Source of the DNA: Duganella sp. Leaf126
GTDB lineage: Bacteria > Pseudomonadota > Gammaproteobacteria > Burkholderiales > Burkholderiaceae_D
Assembly: GCF_001423125.1 (NCBI RefSeq)
Contig: NZ_LMNW01000034.1
Coordinates: forward strand, 76,444 to 140,443
DNA length: 64,000 nucleotides
Direction of reading: 5' to 3'
The notes under the pieces were generated by a model. The model saw nothing but the letters and a program-made list of their open reading frames with translations. It had not been told where the DNA came from and made no database searches. The translations under genes were made by a program, and so were the position numbers. Below are positions 1 to 9,158 of this stretch, one piece after another (the stretch's first letter is position 1; each line of letters begins with the position of its first letter).

Positions 1-146
1 CGTACTGTCTTCGCGGCTGCGCCTTGCGCTGAAGGCCAGCGCGGGCGCTCGCTCGCCGAACATACTGACCTCTAGTGCGGCGTTGCAGCCGCTCGCCGTA
101 CTCACGTACTGTCTTCGCGGCTGCGCCTTGCGCTGAAGGCCAGCGC
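1..146. repeat. 42-bp direct repeat pair at the left edge
   Basis: Positions 1-42 and 105-146 are identical, beginning CGTACTGTCTTCGCGGCTGC and ending GGCCAGCGC, with about 62 bases between them. The interval also contains short GC-rich palindromic pieces such as GCGCTCGCTCG. The pair lies just upstream of the first small gene and resembles a dispersed intergenic repeat rather than coding sequence. The left copy starts at the window edge, so the array may extend further left. Confidence 0.85.
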
Positions 147-203
147 AAACGATCAGCGTGGCGTGGTATCATCGACATCCGTTCCAGCTCCATCCAACAC
201 GCC

Positions 204-392
204 ATGTCTTCCCAGAAGTTCAGCAAAATCGTCATCCTGTGCGCCATGGTGGCCGTCGCTTTGTCCGTGATCGGCTACGTGTTCGTGGTCGTCGCCGACT
301 ATACCGATTGCCAGCGCATCGAGGCTGCTTATCTCAAAAAAGGTAAGAAGGTTTCATGCCGCGACGTCAAGGCGGGCATGGTTGCCGGATAA
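204..392 (+). CDS. small single-pass membrane protein, function unknown
   Basis: The frame encodes 62 residues starting MSSQKFSKIVILCAMVAVAL. A hydrophobic segment spans roughly residues 8-31, and the remaining 30 residues are polar and Lys/Arg-rich with two cysteines. This suggests a short inner-membrane anchor with a small soluble tail. A longer in-frame start exists at 75, but it runs through the direct repeat, so I chose the ATG at 204. I do not recognise a family. It lies 107 bases before the oxidoreductase operon and shows no clear link to it. Confidence 0.55.
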   Translation: MSSQKFSKIVILCAMVAVALSVIGYVFVVVADYTDCQRIEAAYLKKGKKVSCRDVKAGMVAG

Positions 393-499
393 AGGCGGCT
401 TATTACGGCAACAGCGGGGAGCAGTGTTAGCTGCCCCACACAGCGCATGGGCGCGCCCGGCTACAGTGGGAAGACTCCACTCAGACCATAAATGCCCCC

Positions 500-1078
500 A
501 TGAACGCACCCGAAACCCTCGTGCCCCCGGGCACCGCCCAGCCTGGCCACAGCCATGGCGCGGCACAAACCTATCCGCTCACCCTGACCATCAACGGCCG
601 CCAGCAGGAATTCCGCGTGGAAGCCTGGGTCACGCTGCTCGACCTGCTGCGTGAGCACGCGGGCCTGACCGGCTCCAAGAAGGGCTGCGACCATGGCCAG
701 TGCGGCGCTTGCACCGTGCTGGTCGGCGGCCGCCGCATCAACTCCTGCCTGACCCTGGCCGTCATGCAGAACGGCAAAGACGTCACCACGGTCGAGGGCC
801 TGGCGGACGGTGACCGGCTGCATCCGCTGCAGCAGGCGTTCATCGACCACGATGCTTTCCAGTGCGGCTATTGCACGTCCGGCCAGCTGTGTTCGGCCGT
901 CGGCCTAATGAACGAAGGCACGGCCTGCACGGCCGGCCAGGTGCGCGAGCTGATGAGCGGTAACGTCTGCCGCTGCGGCGCCTATCCCGGCATCGTGGCT
1001 GCTGTCACGGAAGTGATGGGCATCCCCGGCCACGACGACCCGTCCCGTCCATTCCAGCCCGGCACGGTGCCCGCATGA
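500..1078 (+). CDS. paoA: aldehyde oxidoreductase [2Fe-2S] subunit, PaoA/YagT-like
   Basis: This is the small iron-sulfur subunit of a xanthine-oxidase-family molybdenum hydroxylase; it passes electrons from the molybdenum site to FAD. The 192 residues carry an N-terminal plant-type ferredoxin domain with Cys63, Cys68, Cys71 and Cys83 (motif GCDHGQCGACTV). A C-terminal [2Fe-2S] domain has Cys122, Cys125, Cys157 and Cys159 (CGYC...CRC). E. coli PaoA carries a twin-arginine signal. Here the N-terminus (MNAPETLVPPGTAQ) has no RR motif and no hydrophobic segment, so the complex looks cytoplasmic. The stop overlaps the next gene's ATG by 4 bases (ATGA), indicating translational coupling. Confidence 0.92.
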   Translation: MNAPETLVPPGTAQPGHSHGAAQTYPLTLTINGRQQEFRVEAWVTLLDLLREHAGLTGSKKGCDHGQCGACTVLVGGRRINSCLTLAVMQNGKDVTTVEGLADGDRLHPLQQAFIDHDAFQCGYCTSGQLCSAVGLMNEGTACTAGQVRELMSGNVCRCGAYPGIVAAVTEVMGIPGHDDPSRPFQPGTVPA

Positions 1079-2124
1079 ACCCGGTCACCTACGTGGCGCC
1101 GCTCGACGTCAACGGCGCGCTGACCCACCTGTACGCGGGCGCCGACGCCAATGCCGCGCCGTCGAAAGTCATTGCCGGCGGCACCAACCTGCTCGACCTG
1201 ATGAAAGAGCGCGTGATGGGCCCGCAGCAGCTGGTCGATATCAACGCGCTGCCGCTGGAGCAGATCGCGCCGGCGCCGGACGGCGGCCTGCGGCTCGGCG
1301 CCATCGCGCGCAACGCGGACACCGCCTACCATCCGCTGGTGCGCGCACAGTATCCGGTGCTGACGGCCGCGATCCTGGCCGGGGCGTCGCCGCAGATCCG
1401 CAACATGGCCAGCAACGGCGGCAACCTGCTGCAGCGCACGCGCTGCCATTATTTTTACGATGCCACCACCGCCTGCAACAAGCGCGCGCCGGGCAGCGGC
1501 TGCAGCGCCGTCGGCGGTCTCACGCGCCAGCATGCGATCCTCGGCGCCAGCGAGCATTGCATCGCCACCCATCCATCGGACATGTGCGTGGCGCTGGCCG
1601 CACTGGACGCCGTGGTCTGCGTGCGCTCGAGCGCCGGCGAGCGGCGCATCCCGTTTGCCGAGTTCCACCGCCTGCCGGGCGAGCACCCGGAGCAGGACAC
1701 CGTGCTCGAAGCGGGCGAACTGATTACCCATATCGACCTGCCGCCGGCGCCGCAGTTCGTGCGCCATTCGGCTTACCTGAAGTTCCGCGACCGGGCGTCG
1801 TATGCGTTTGCGCTGGTCTCCGTGGCCGCCATGCTCGATGTCGGCGAGGACGGCATGGTGCGCGAGGCGCGAATCGCCGTCGGCAGCGTGGCCCACAAGC
1901 CGTGGCGCGTGCCGGCTGCGGAAGCGGTGCTGGTCGGCCGCCAGGTGGACGAACAGGCGTTTGCCGAAGCGGCCGACCTGCTGCTGGCCGGCGCCAGGGG
2001 CCAGGGCCAGAACGATTTCAAGATCACCATGGCGCGCCGCGCCGTGATCCGCGCCCTCACGCAAGCCGTGGAGGGCACCCATGACAACACCGAGGAACTG
2101 ACCGAAGGCGAGGACTTATTGTGA
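1075..2124 (+). CDS. paoB: aldehyde oxidoreductase FAD-binding subunit, PaoB/YagS-like
   Basis: This 349-residue medium subunit of the molybdenum hydroxylase holds FAD and passes electrons to the terminal acceptor. The FAD motifs VIAGGTNLLDLMK (about residues 33-45) and ASNGGNLLQRTRC (about 111-123) are present. After the second motif there is a cysteine-bearing loop (CHYFYD...CNKR...GSGC), as in E. coli PaoB, which binds an extra [4Fe-4S] cluster not found in most family members. That assigns this to the PaoB branch rather than CoxM. It overlaps paoA by 4 bases at its start and paoC by 4 at its end. Confidence 0.92.
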   Translation: MNPVTYVAPLDVNGALTHLYAGADANAAPSKVIAGGTNLLDLMKERVMGPQQLVDINALPLEQIAPAPDGGLRLGAIARNADTAYHPLVRAQYPVLTAAILAGASPQIRNMASNGGNLLQRTRCHYFYDATTACNKRAPGSGCSAVGGLTRQHAILGASEHCIATHPSDMCVALAALDAVVCVRSSAGERRIPFAEFHRLPGEHPEQDTVLEAGELITHIDLPPAPQFVRHSAYLKFRDRASYAFALVSVAAMLDVGEDGMVREARIAVGSVAHKPWRVPAAEAVLVGRQVDEQAFAEAADLLLAGARGQGQNDFKITMARRAVIRALTQAVEGTHDNTEELTEGEDLL

Positions 2125-4412
2125 GCGAATTGATCCAGGCATTGCGCACCCCGGGCGCGGCCCCCGGCACCGGCCAGGTGCGCATCGGCGACGCCGTTTC
2201 CCGCGTGGACGGGCGCGACAAGGTCACCGGCCAGGCGCGCTACAGCGCCGAATACGTACCGGAACCGGACCACGCCGGTCTGCTGTATGGCGTGGTGATC
2301 AGCGGCACCATTGCGCGCGGCCGCATCAGGGTGCTCGATCCGGCCGCCGCGCTGGCGGTGCCGGGCGTGGTGGACGTGATCTGGCACGAGAACCGTCCCA
2401 AGATCCGCTCGTTCGACATCTTTTACAAGGACATGACGGCGCCCGGCGGCTCGCCCTACCGGCCGCTGTACGACAGCGAGGTGCACTACAGCGGCCAGCC
2501 GGTAGCGCTGGTGGTGGCCGAGAGCTTCGAGGCGGCGCGTCACGCGGCCGCACTGGTGCGGGTCGACTACGACGTCGAGCCGCACGAAACCTACCTGCTC
2601 GAACACCAGGGCCGCGCCAAGAAGCCGAGCCGCCTGAAGGCCGGCTACACGCCGCCGCCCGACGTCAAGGGCCACCCGGACGAGGTGTGGGACAAGGCCG
2701 CCGTCAAGATCGAGGCGTCGTACTACAGCGGCGTGGAGCACCACAACCCGCTCGAGATGTTTGCCACCACCGTGCTGCACGGCGCCGACGGCCACCTGAC
2801 CATCTACGACAAGACCCAAAGCTCGCAGAACAGCCGCTGGTACGTGTCCCATGTGTTCGGGCTGTCCAAGGACAAGGTCACCGTGCGCAACCCCTACGTG
2901 GGCGGCGCCTTCGGTTCCGGCCTGCGCCCGCAGTACCAGCTGCCGCTGGCCGTGATGGCCGCCCTCAAGCTCGAACGCTCGGTGCGGGTGGTGCTCACGC
3001 GCCAGCAAATGTTCACCTTCGGCCACCGTCCGGAAACCCAGCAGCGTCTCAAACTGTCGGCCGATGCCGACGGCACGCTGACCTCGATCATCCACGAAGC
3101 GGTGGCAGAAACGTCGCGCTACGAGGACTACGTGGAAGTGGTGGTCAACTGGTCGGGCGAGCTGTATGCGTGCGAGCATATCCGGCTCGGCTACAAGATC
3201 GTCGATCTCGACCACGCCAGCCCGATGGACATGCGCGCCCCCGGCGCCGCCCACGGCGTGCACGCCCTGGAAGTGGCGATGGACGAACTGTCGTATGCGC
3301 TGAACATGGACCCGCTGGCGCTGCGCCTGAAAAACTACGCCGAGCTCGATCCTACCCACGGCATGCCGTATTCGACCAAGGAGCTGCGCGAATGCTATTT
3401 GCAGGGCGCCCAGCGCTTCGGCTGGGAGCGGCGGCCGCTGGAACCGGGCACCATGCGCGAAGGCCGGGAACTGATCGGCTGGGGCATGGCCACCGGCATG
3501 TGGGATGCGATGCAGATGTTCGCCCGCGCCAGCGCCGTGCTGCACGCCGACGGCAGCCTGGTGATTAGCAGCGCCGCCTCCGACATCGGCACCGGCACCT
3601 ATACCGCGATGAGCATCATCGCAGCCGAAGCCATGGGGCTGCCGCTGGAAAAAGTCCGGTTCCAGCTCGGCGACTCCACCTTGCCGGTGGCGCCGATCGA
3701 AGGCGGCTCGTCGCACGTGGCCACGGTCGGTTCGGCGGTTGCCGGCGTGTGCGAAAAGCTGCAGAAGAGCGTATTCAAGCTGGCCAAGGATCTACCGGGT
3801 TCGCCGCTGGCGACCGCGCGCCTGGAGGACGTGGAGTTTGCCGACGGCGAGGTCCGCCTGCGCGGCATCCCCGGCACCAGCGTGCCGCTGCTGCAGGTAC
3901 TGGGCGGCCTGACGGCGCCGCTCGAGGAAAAATACCTGATGCTGCCCAATATGCTCAAGCAGATGAAATACCAGCGCGCCACCCACTCGGCGGTGTTCGT
4001 CGAGGTGCGGGTCGATCCCGAATTCGGCACCGTGCGCGTCACGCGCGTGGTCAGTGCCGTCGCAGCGGGCCGCATCATCAACGCCAAGACTGCGCGCAGC
4101 CAGATCATCGGCGGCGTGGTGTGGGGCATCGGCCAGGCGCTGCACGAAGAAACCCACTGCGACCACCGGCTCGGCCGCTTCATGAACCACAACCTGTCCG
4201 AGTACCACGTCTCGGTCAATGCCGACATCCATGACATCGACGTGCTGTTCGTGCAGGAGGACGACCGCATCGTCAGCCGCATCGGCGCCAAGGGCGTCGG
4301 CGAAATCGGCCAGGTGGGCGTGGCGGCGGCCGTGTGCAATGCCATCTACCACGCTACCGGCCAGCGCGTGCGTAGCACGCCGATGACGCCGGAGAAGGTG
4401 ATGCGTGCCTAG
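2121..4412 (+). CDS. paoC: aldehyde oxidoreductase molybdenum-binding subunit, PaoC/YagR-like
   Basis: This 763-residue large catalytic subunit binds the molybdenum cofactor (cytosine dinucleotide form in E. coli PaoC) and oxidises aldehydes to carboxylic acids. The N-terminal a/b-hammerhead domain covers about residues 30-150, followed by the two molybdopterin-binding domains. The catalytic glutamate lies in KGVGEIGQVG near the C-terminus. GTG at 2121 is the start because it overlaps the paoB stop by 4 bases, giving a tightly coupled paoABC operon. No PaoD/XdhC-type maturation gene follows, so insertion of the sulfurated cofactor must use a factor encoded elsewhere. Substrate range cannot be read from the sequence. 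Confidence 0.92.
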   Translation: MSELIQALRTPGAAPGTGQVRIGDAVSRVDGRDKVTGQARYSAEYVPEPDHAGLLYGVVISGTIARGRIRVLDPAAALAVPGVVDVIWHENRPKIRSFDIFYKDMTAPGGSPYRPLYDSEVHYSGQPVALVVAESFEAARHAAALVRVDYDVEPHETYLLEHQGRAKKPSRLKAGYTPPPDVKGHPDEVWDKAAVKIEASYYSGVEHHNPLEMFATTVLHGADGHLTIYDKTQSSQNSRWYVSHVFGLSKDKVTVRNPYVGGAFGSGLRPQYQLPLAVMAALKLERSVRVVLTRQQMFTFGHRPETQQRLKLSADADGTLTSIIHEAVAETSRYEDYVEVVVNWSGELYACEHIRLGYKIVDLDHASPMDMRAPGAAHGVHALEVAMDELSYALNMDPLALRLKNYAELDPTHGMPYSTKELRECYLQGAQRFGWERRPLEPGTMREGRELIGWGMATGMWDAMQMFARASAVLHADGSLVISSAASDIGTGTYTAMSIIAAEAMGLPLEKVRFQLGDSTLPVAPIEGGSSHVATVGSAVAGVCEKLQKSVFKLAKDLPGSPLATARLEDVEFADGEVRLRGIPGTSVPLLQVLGGLTAPLEEKYLMLPNMLKQMKYQRATHSAVFVEVRVDPEFGTVRVTRVVSAVAAGRIINAKTARSQIIGGVVWGIGQALHEETHCDHRLGRFMNHNLSEYHVSVNADIHDIDVLFVQEDDRIVSRIGAKGVGEIGQVGVAAAVCNAIYHATGQRVRSTPMTPEKVMRA

Positions 4413-4424
4413 GCAGCCCGGCAA

Positions 4425-4478
4425 GCGGGGCGTATAACAAAGTCGGTGCAAACCATGAATAATTTGTATACGCCCCGC
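4425..4478. repeat. 12-bp perfect inverted repeat after paoC
   Basis: GCGGGGCGTATA at 4425-4436 is exactly complementary to TATACGCCCCGC at 4467-4478, with a 30-base loop. It begins 12 bases after the paoC stop. There is no T-run after it, so it is not a standard intrinsic terminator. It could form a transcript-stabilising hairpin or mark two operator half-sites for the downstream glycosidase gene. Confidence 0.7.
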
Positions 4479-4587
4479 ACCCCAAAACAATCCTCGATAT
4501 ACTGCGCCGTGATCACCGGCCCGGTCGCCTGCAACCGCCCGCCGCTGGTCCGTCCATTGATCCAGTTTCGGGGGAGTTCCAGGTACC

Positions 4588-6921
4588 ATGTCCAGTTTTA
4601 TCGCGAGGCTTACGAAGCATTTTCCATCCATCGGCTTGCTGACGCTGGCCGCGGCAGCGCCGGTGTCAGGCAGCGCAGCCACCAGCCTCAATCAGTCCTG
4701 GGACTTCTACCGCGACGACGCCAGGGTCGCCGCCACCGTCGACCAGGTGCCGGCCAACGGCTGGACCCGCGTCAACCTGCCGCACACGGCGCGCCTGGAG
4801 GCCAAGGTGCCGGTCAATTCCTGGCAGGGCACGGCGTTCTACCGGAAAACGTTCGACGCCAGGGTAACGCCCGGCGAGCAGGCGATTGTGCGCTTCGAGG
4901 GCGCGATGAACGTGGCCGACGTGTGGGTGAACGGCAAGCACCTGGGCCAGCACCTGGGCGGCTACCTGCCGTTCGCCTACGACGTGACGCCGTACCTGAA
5001 GGCGGGCGGCGCCAACGAACTGGTGGTGCGCATCAATAACGAAGACAATGCGATCACCGGCCCCAAGCCGCTCAAGGACCTCGACTACATCCAGTACGGC
5101 GGCATCTACCGCGACGTCACGCTGACGATCAAGCCGGCCGTCCATATCAGCGACGAGATGCTGTCCAACACCGAAGCCGGCGGCGGCATCTTCGTCACCT
5201 ATCCGCAGGTGGACAAGGCGCAGGCCACCGTGCGCGTCAAGGCGGAAGTGTGCAACACCGCTGCCGAGCCGCGCACGGCCGAACTGCGCCACCAGCTGAT
5301 GAGCGGGGCAACGCGCGCGGCCAAGGACGCTGAAAGCGTCAAGCTGGCCGCCGGCGAGTGCCGCCACATCACGCGCGATCTCGCGGTGCCGCATCCGCAA
5401 CTGTGGTCGCCGAAGGCGCCCAACCTGTACGCGCTGCAGACCACGGTCGTCAGCAACGGCCGGTCGGACCTGGTCACCACCCGCATCGGCATCCGCCGCA
5501 TCGAGATGGGCAAGGGCAAGCTGCTGATCAACGGCGAGCCGACCTTCCTGCGCGGCGTGAACCGGCACCAGGAATACCCGTATGTCGGCTATGCGCTCTC
5601 GCCGCAGGCCGACTACCGCGATGCGCTGCTGATCAAGCGCGCCGGGTTCGATTACATCCGCCTGTCGCATTACCCGCATTCGCCCGCGTTCATGGCTGCC
5701 GCCGACGAACTGGGCATCATGGTCCTGCCCGGCATCCCCGGCTGGCAGTATTTCAATCCCGATCCGGCGTTTTCCAGCCAGGTGGTCAAGACCTGCGCCG
5801 ACATGGTGCGCCGCGACCGCAACCACGCCAGCGTGCTGGCCTGGGAATGCTCGCTCAACGAAACGCAGATGCCCGACGCGCTGATCGACCGGCTGCACCG
5901 CACGGTGCACGCCGAATTCCCCGGCGACCAGGGCTACTCGGCCGGCTGGGTGCCGCAGACCTATGACGTGTACCTGCAGGCGCGCCAGCACCGCCTGGAA
6001 GACAAGCGCCCGCTGCCCGACAAACCCCTGATCGTCTCCGAGTACGGCGACTGGGAATACTATGCGATGAACGCAGGGTTCAACCAGACGGCCTGGGGCG
6101 ATCTGAAGGCGGCCGACCGCAGCAGCCGCCAGCTGCTGACCGACGGCGAAGCCCGGCTGCTGCAGCAGGCCAAGAACCTGGCCGAAGCGCACGACGACAA
6201 CTTCACGACCGGCGCCATCGCCGACGGCTACTGGGTCATGTTCGATTACGGGCGCGGTTATGCACCGGACCTGGAATCGTCGGGCATCATGAGCATCGAC
6301 CGCCTGCCGAAATTCTCGCACGCGTTCTTCCAGTCGCAGCGCAGCGCCCTGGAGACCGGCAAGTGGGGCGGCGGTCCGATGGTCTTCATCGCCAGCTACT
6401 GGACGCCCGCATCGTCGCCGCTGGTGCGCGTGTTTTCCAACGCCGACGAGGTCGAGCTGTTGCTGAACGGGAAAAGCCTGGGCCGCGTGAAAAGCGCCCC
6501 GACCAAGACCTATCCCAAGCTCCGGCATCCGCCGCTGGAATTCGATGCCGGCCAGTTCGCGCCGGGCGAACTGAAAGCGGTCGCCTACCTCGGCGGCAAA
6601 CAAGTCGCCGAACACGTGGTGCGCACGCCCGACGCGCCGGCCCGCCTGGGCGTGGCAGTGGACGACCTGGGCGTGAAATCCGCCGCCGGCGACCTGGTGT
6701 TCGTGCGTGCACGGCTGCTCGACGCCAGCGGCAACCTGGTGACCGCCAGCGGTCAGTCGGTCACATTCACCGCGGGCGGCGCCTACGAGATCGTCGGACC
6801 GGCCAGCGTGACGACGGAAGCCGGTATTGCCAGCGTGCTGGTACGGGTGACCGGCAAAGGCGCGAAGGGCGCCAAGGGTGCTATCGTGGCGACTGCCGGC
6901 CAGCTGCGCGGCGCGCTGTAG
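4588..6921 (+). CDS. exported glycoside hydrolase family 2 enzyme (beta-galactosidase type)
   Basis: The 777-residue protein has a signal peptide (about residues 1-31, ending GSAA), then a GH2 sugar-binding jelly-roll, an Ig-like domain and a TIM barrel. The expected acid/base is Glu425 in the motif ECSLNET and the nucleophile is Glu485 in VSEYGDWE, with typical GH2 spacing. The last ~170 residues look like the DUF4982 and Ig-like modules often attached to such enzymes. It would hydrolyse a beta-linked glycan in the periplasm or outside the cell. No sugar transporter or regulator is adjacent, so the substrate is open (galactoside, glucuronide or mannoside). The ATG at 4588 follows an AGG-rich stretch. 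Confidence 0.88.
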   Translation: MSSFIARLTKHFPSIGLLTLAAAAPVSGSAATSLNQSWDFYRDDARVAATVDQVPANGWTRVNLPHTARLEAKVPVNSWQGTAFYRKTFDARVTPGEQAIVRFEGAMNVADVWVNGKHLGQHLGGYLPFAYDVTPYLKAGGANELVVRINNEDNAITGPKPLKDLDYIQYGGIYRDVTLTIKPAVHISDEMLSNTEAGGGIFVTYPQVDKAQATVRVKAEVCNTAAEPRTAELRHQLMSGATRAAKDAESVKLAAGECRHITRDLAVPHPQLWSPKAPNLYALQTTVVSNGRSDLVTTRIGIRRIEMGKGKLLINGEPTFLRGVNRHQEYPYVGYALSPQADYRDALLIKRAGFDYIRLSHYPHSPAFMAAADELGIMVLPGIPGWQYFNPDPAFSSQVVKTCADMVRRDRNHASVLAWECSLNETQMPDALIDRLHRTVHAEFPGDQGYSAGWVPQTYDVYLQARQHRLEDKRPLPDKPLIVSEYGDWEYYAMNAGFNQTAWGDLKAADRSSRQLLTDGEARLLQQAKNLAEAHDDNFTTGAIADGYWVMFDYGRGYAPDLESSGIMSIDRLPKFSHAFFQSQRSALETGKWGGGPMVFIASYWTPASSPLVRVFSNADEVELLLNGKSLGRVKSAPTKTYPKLRHPPLEFDAGQFAPGELKAVAYLGGKQVAEHVVRTPDAPARLGVAVDDLGVKSAAGDLVFVRARLLDASGNLVTASGQSVTFTAGGAYEIVGPASVTTEAGIASVLVRVTGKGAKGAKGAIVATAGQLRGAL

Positions 6922-7034
6922 CAAGGATGCCATCGAGGCAGCTGCCGACCGACACTTTCGATCGGCAAGCCTGTCATGGCGGCGTCACAAGCGGGCCCTA
7001 GAATCGTTGGCATTCCAACCTTCCAGGGCCGGCC

Positions 7035-9137
7035 ATGCGCAACGATGTCAGCAACGATCACACTCCCGCCGCACCGACGGACACCCCGCGCAGCGGTCGC
7101 CGCACGCTGCTGAAAATGGGTCTGGCGTCGGCCACCGGCCTGTCGGTGGGCGGCCTGCTGGCCGGCTGCGGCGGCGGCAGCGCGGCGGTGAGTGACACAC
7201 CGGCACCGGCGCCTGCCACGGCCGCAAAAATCTCGAGCTTCGCGCTGGCCGTACTGCCCGATACCCAGTTCTATGCGCGCTACGCCACGTCGGGCGAGAA
7301 CAACCAGTACGAGCGCCATTACGGCAACGAACCGTTCGCCGCCCAGACCAGCTGGGTGGCGCGCAACGCCCAGGCGCTCAACATCCCGTTCCTGATCCAC
7401 CTCGGCGACGTGGTGGACCAGGTGGGCAAGCCCGAACAATGGAAGGTGGCCGACAGCGCCATGCAGGTGCTGGAAGTGGCCAAGCTGCCGTATTCCATCC
7501 TGGCCGGCAATCACGATGTGCTCAACGACCTCGATTACAGCGGCGACCAGACCCGTGGCACGGACGCCCAGCGCGTGCTGGCCAACGAGCCTTATCTGCA
7601 GTGGTTCGGCACCCGTCGGGCGCAACGCCAGGCTACCTTCGGGGCGCGCGATGACAGCGGTTTCCACGAGTACCACATCTTCACGGCCCAGGACCAGCGC
7701 TTCCTGGTGCTGTCGCTGTCGTGGCGCATCTCGGACGAAGGCATCGCCTGGGCGCGCAAGGTGCTGACCGACCATCCGACGCTGCCGGTCATCCTGGTCA
7801 ACCACCAGCTGCTCAATATCGCGCCGGACGCCGTCAGCCCGCTGGAAACCGACTACGGCAAAATGGTATGGGACAAGCTGATACGCGATAACGACCAGAT
7901 CTTCATGACCTTGAACGGCCACCACCATGGCGCCGCCCACCTAACCAAGACCAACGACTTCGGCAACCCGGTCGAGGAAATGGTGGTCGATTACCAGATG
8001 GCCTACCAGGGCGGCAATGGGCTGATGCGGCTGTACGAGTTCGACCTGACCAACAAGCAGATCAAGGTGCTGTCGTTCTCGCCGTGGGTGCCGATGAAAC
8101 CGGCGGACACGCTCAACAGCTTCGACCGCGCGGTGCTGACCGAGACCAACCAGGCGTTCACCATCGCGATCGATTTCGCCAGGCGCTTCGCGCGGTTCAA
8201 TCCCACGTTCGGCACCGGCCAGGCCACGGTGGCGTCGTCGCTGGTCGAGCAGGCCAGGGCGCTGGTGCTCAAGGGGTACACGGAGCCGGCGGTGGTGGCG
8301 CCGGTGGCGCCGAAGGATGCCGACGATTATCCGAAAGTGGCGTCCACGGTGGCGCACTGGCGTTTCTTCGGCGGCAGCGACGGTGCAGCGGTGGCGCCCG
8401 GCACCCGGATCGCCGACGTCAGCGGCGCCAACCCGCTGGTGCGCGACGCGCTCGACAACCAGGGCGTAAGAAATGCCGAGGCGGGCGACATCGTCTGGAG
8501 CAGCGACCGCCACCACCTGTCGGCGGCGCCCGGTTCGGTCAGCTTCCTCAACACCGACAAGAACGTGCCACGCCTCAGCTACTTCCTGACCAACCCCTCG
8601 GCTGCGATCAACGCCCAGACCTTCGCCACCACCGGCTACACCATCGAAGCGTTCATCAAGATCGCGCCCGGCTGGAACAAGGCCAGCCACGCCTGGATGA
8701 ACATCATGACCCGCGACGGCCGGCGCAGCGACCTGCCGGGCTTCGACGGCGGCGACGGCGAATCGCCGCCGCTGCTGTTCGCCATTTCCAGCCTGCGCGA
8801 AGTGCAGTGGGAAGTGGTGCCCGACGTGAGCGGCGCACGCGAGGGGCTGGCCAGCTGGTCCGGAGAAATCATCGCCGGCACCTGGGTCCATATCGCCATC
8901 ATCAACGACCCGGTCACGCACGATACGGTGATGTACGTGGAAGGGGCGCCGGTACTGCGCAACAGCAGCAATGTCGCGGGCCTGGCGACGCTGTCGGCCA
9001 GCGCGCCGTGGGTGGTCGGCGGCGGTTCGTGGGATGGCGTGCGCGCCGATGGCTTCTTCGGCAATATCGGCGAGATCCGCATCGCGGCCGGCGCGCTGAA
9101 GGCGTCGCAATGGCTGACGGCCCGGCGCACCTCGTAA
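7035..9137 (+). CDS. Tat-exported metallophosphoesterase with C-terminal LamG-like domain
   Basis: This 700-residue protein has two export marks in its first 48 residues: a twin-arginine motif (SGRRTLLKMG) and a lipobox (LLAGC), suggesting a Tat-exported lipoprotein. The calcineurin-like phosphoesterase domain (about residues 68-330) shows the metal motifs LPDTQF, HLGDVVDQ, AGNHDV, NHQLL and NGHHH. The C-terminal ~250 residues, starting near VAHWRF, resemble a concanavalin/LamG jelly-roll that would bind carbohydrate. It probably hydrolyses phosphoesters at the cell surface. The gene stands alone, 113 bases after the GH2 gene, with its own TAGAAT-like -10 just upstream. Confidence 0.85.
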   Translation: MRNDVSNDHTPAAPTDTPRSGRRTLLKMGLASATGLSVGGLLAGCGGGSAAVSDTPAPAPATAAKISSFALAVLPDTQFYARYATSGENNQYERHYGNEPFAAQTSWVARNAQALNIPFLIHLGDVVDQVGKPEQWKVADSAMQVLEVAKLPYSILAGNHDVLNDLDYSGDQTRGTDAQRVLANEPYLQWFGTRRAQRQATFGARDDSGFHEYHIFTAQDQRFLVLSLSWRISDEGIAWARKVLTDHPTLPVILVNHQLLNIAPDAVSPLETDYGKMVWDKLIRDNDQIFMTLNGHHHGAAHLTKTNDFGNPVEEMVVDYQMAYQGGNGLMRLYEFDLTNKQIKVLSFSPWVPMKPADTLNSFDRAVLTETNQAFTIAIDFARRFARFNPTFGTGQATVASSLVEQARALVLKGYTEPAVVAPVAPKDADDYPKVASTVAHWRFFGGSDGAAVAPGTRIADVSGANPLVRDALDNQGVRNAEAGDIVWSSDRHHLSAAPGSVSFLNTDKNVPRLSYFLTNPSAAINAQTFATTGYTIEAFIKIAPGWNKASHAWMNIMTRDGRRSDLPGFDGGDGESPPLLFAISSLREVQWEVVPDVSGAREGLASWSGEIIAGTWVHIAIINDPVTHDTVMYVEGAPVLRNSSNVAGLATLSASAPWVVGGGSWDGVRADGFFGNIGEIRIAAGALKASQWLTARRTS

Positions 9138-9158
9138 AACGGGTGCGCGCCTGCAGGC

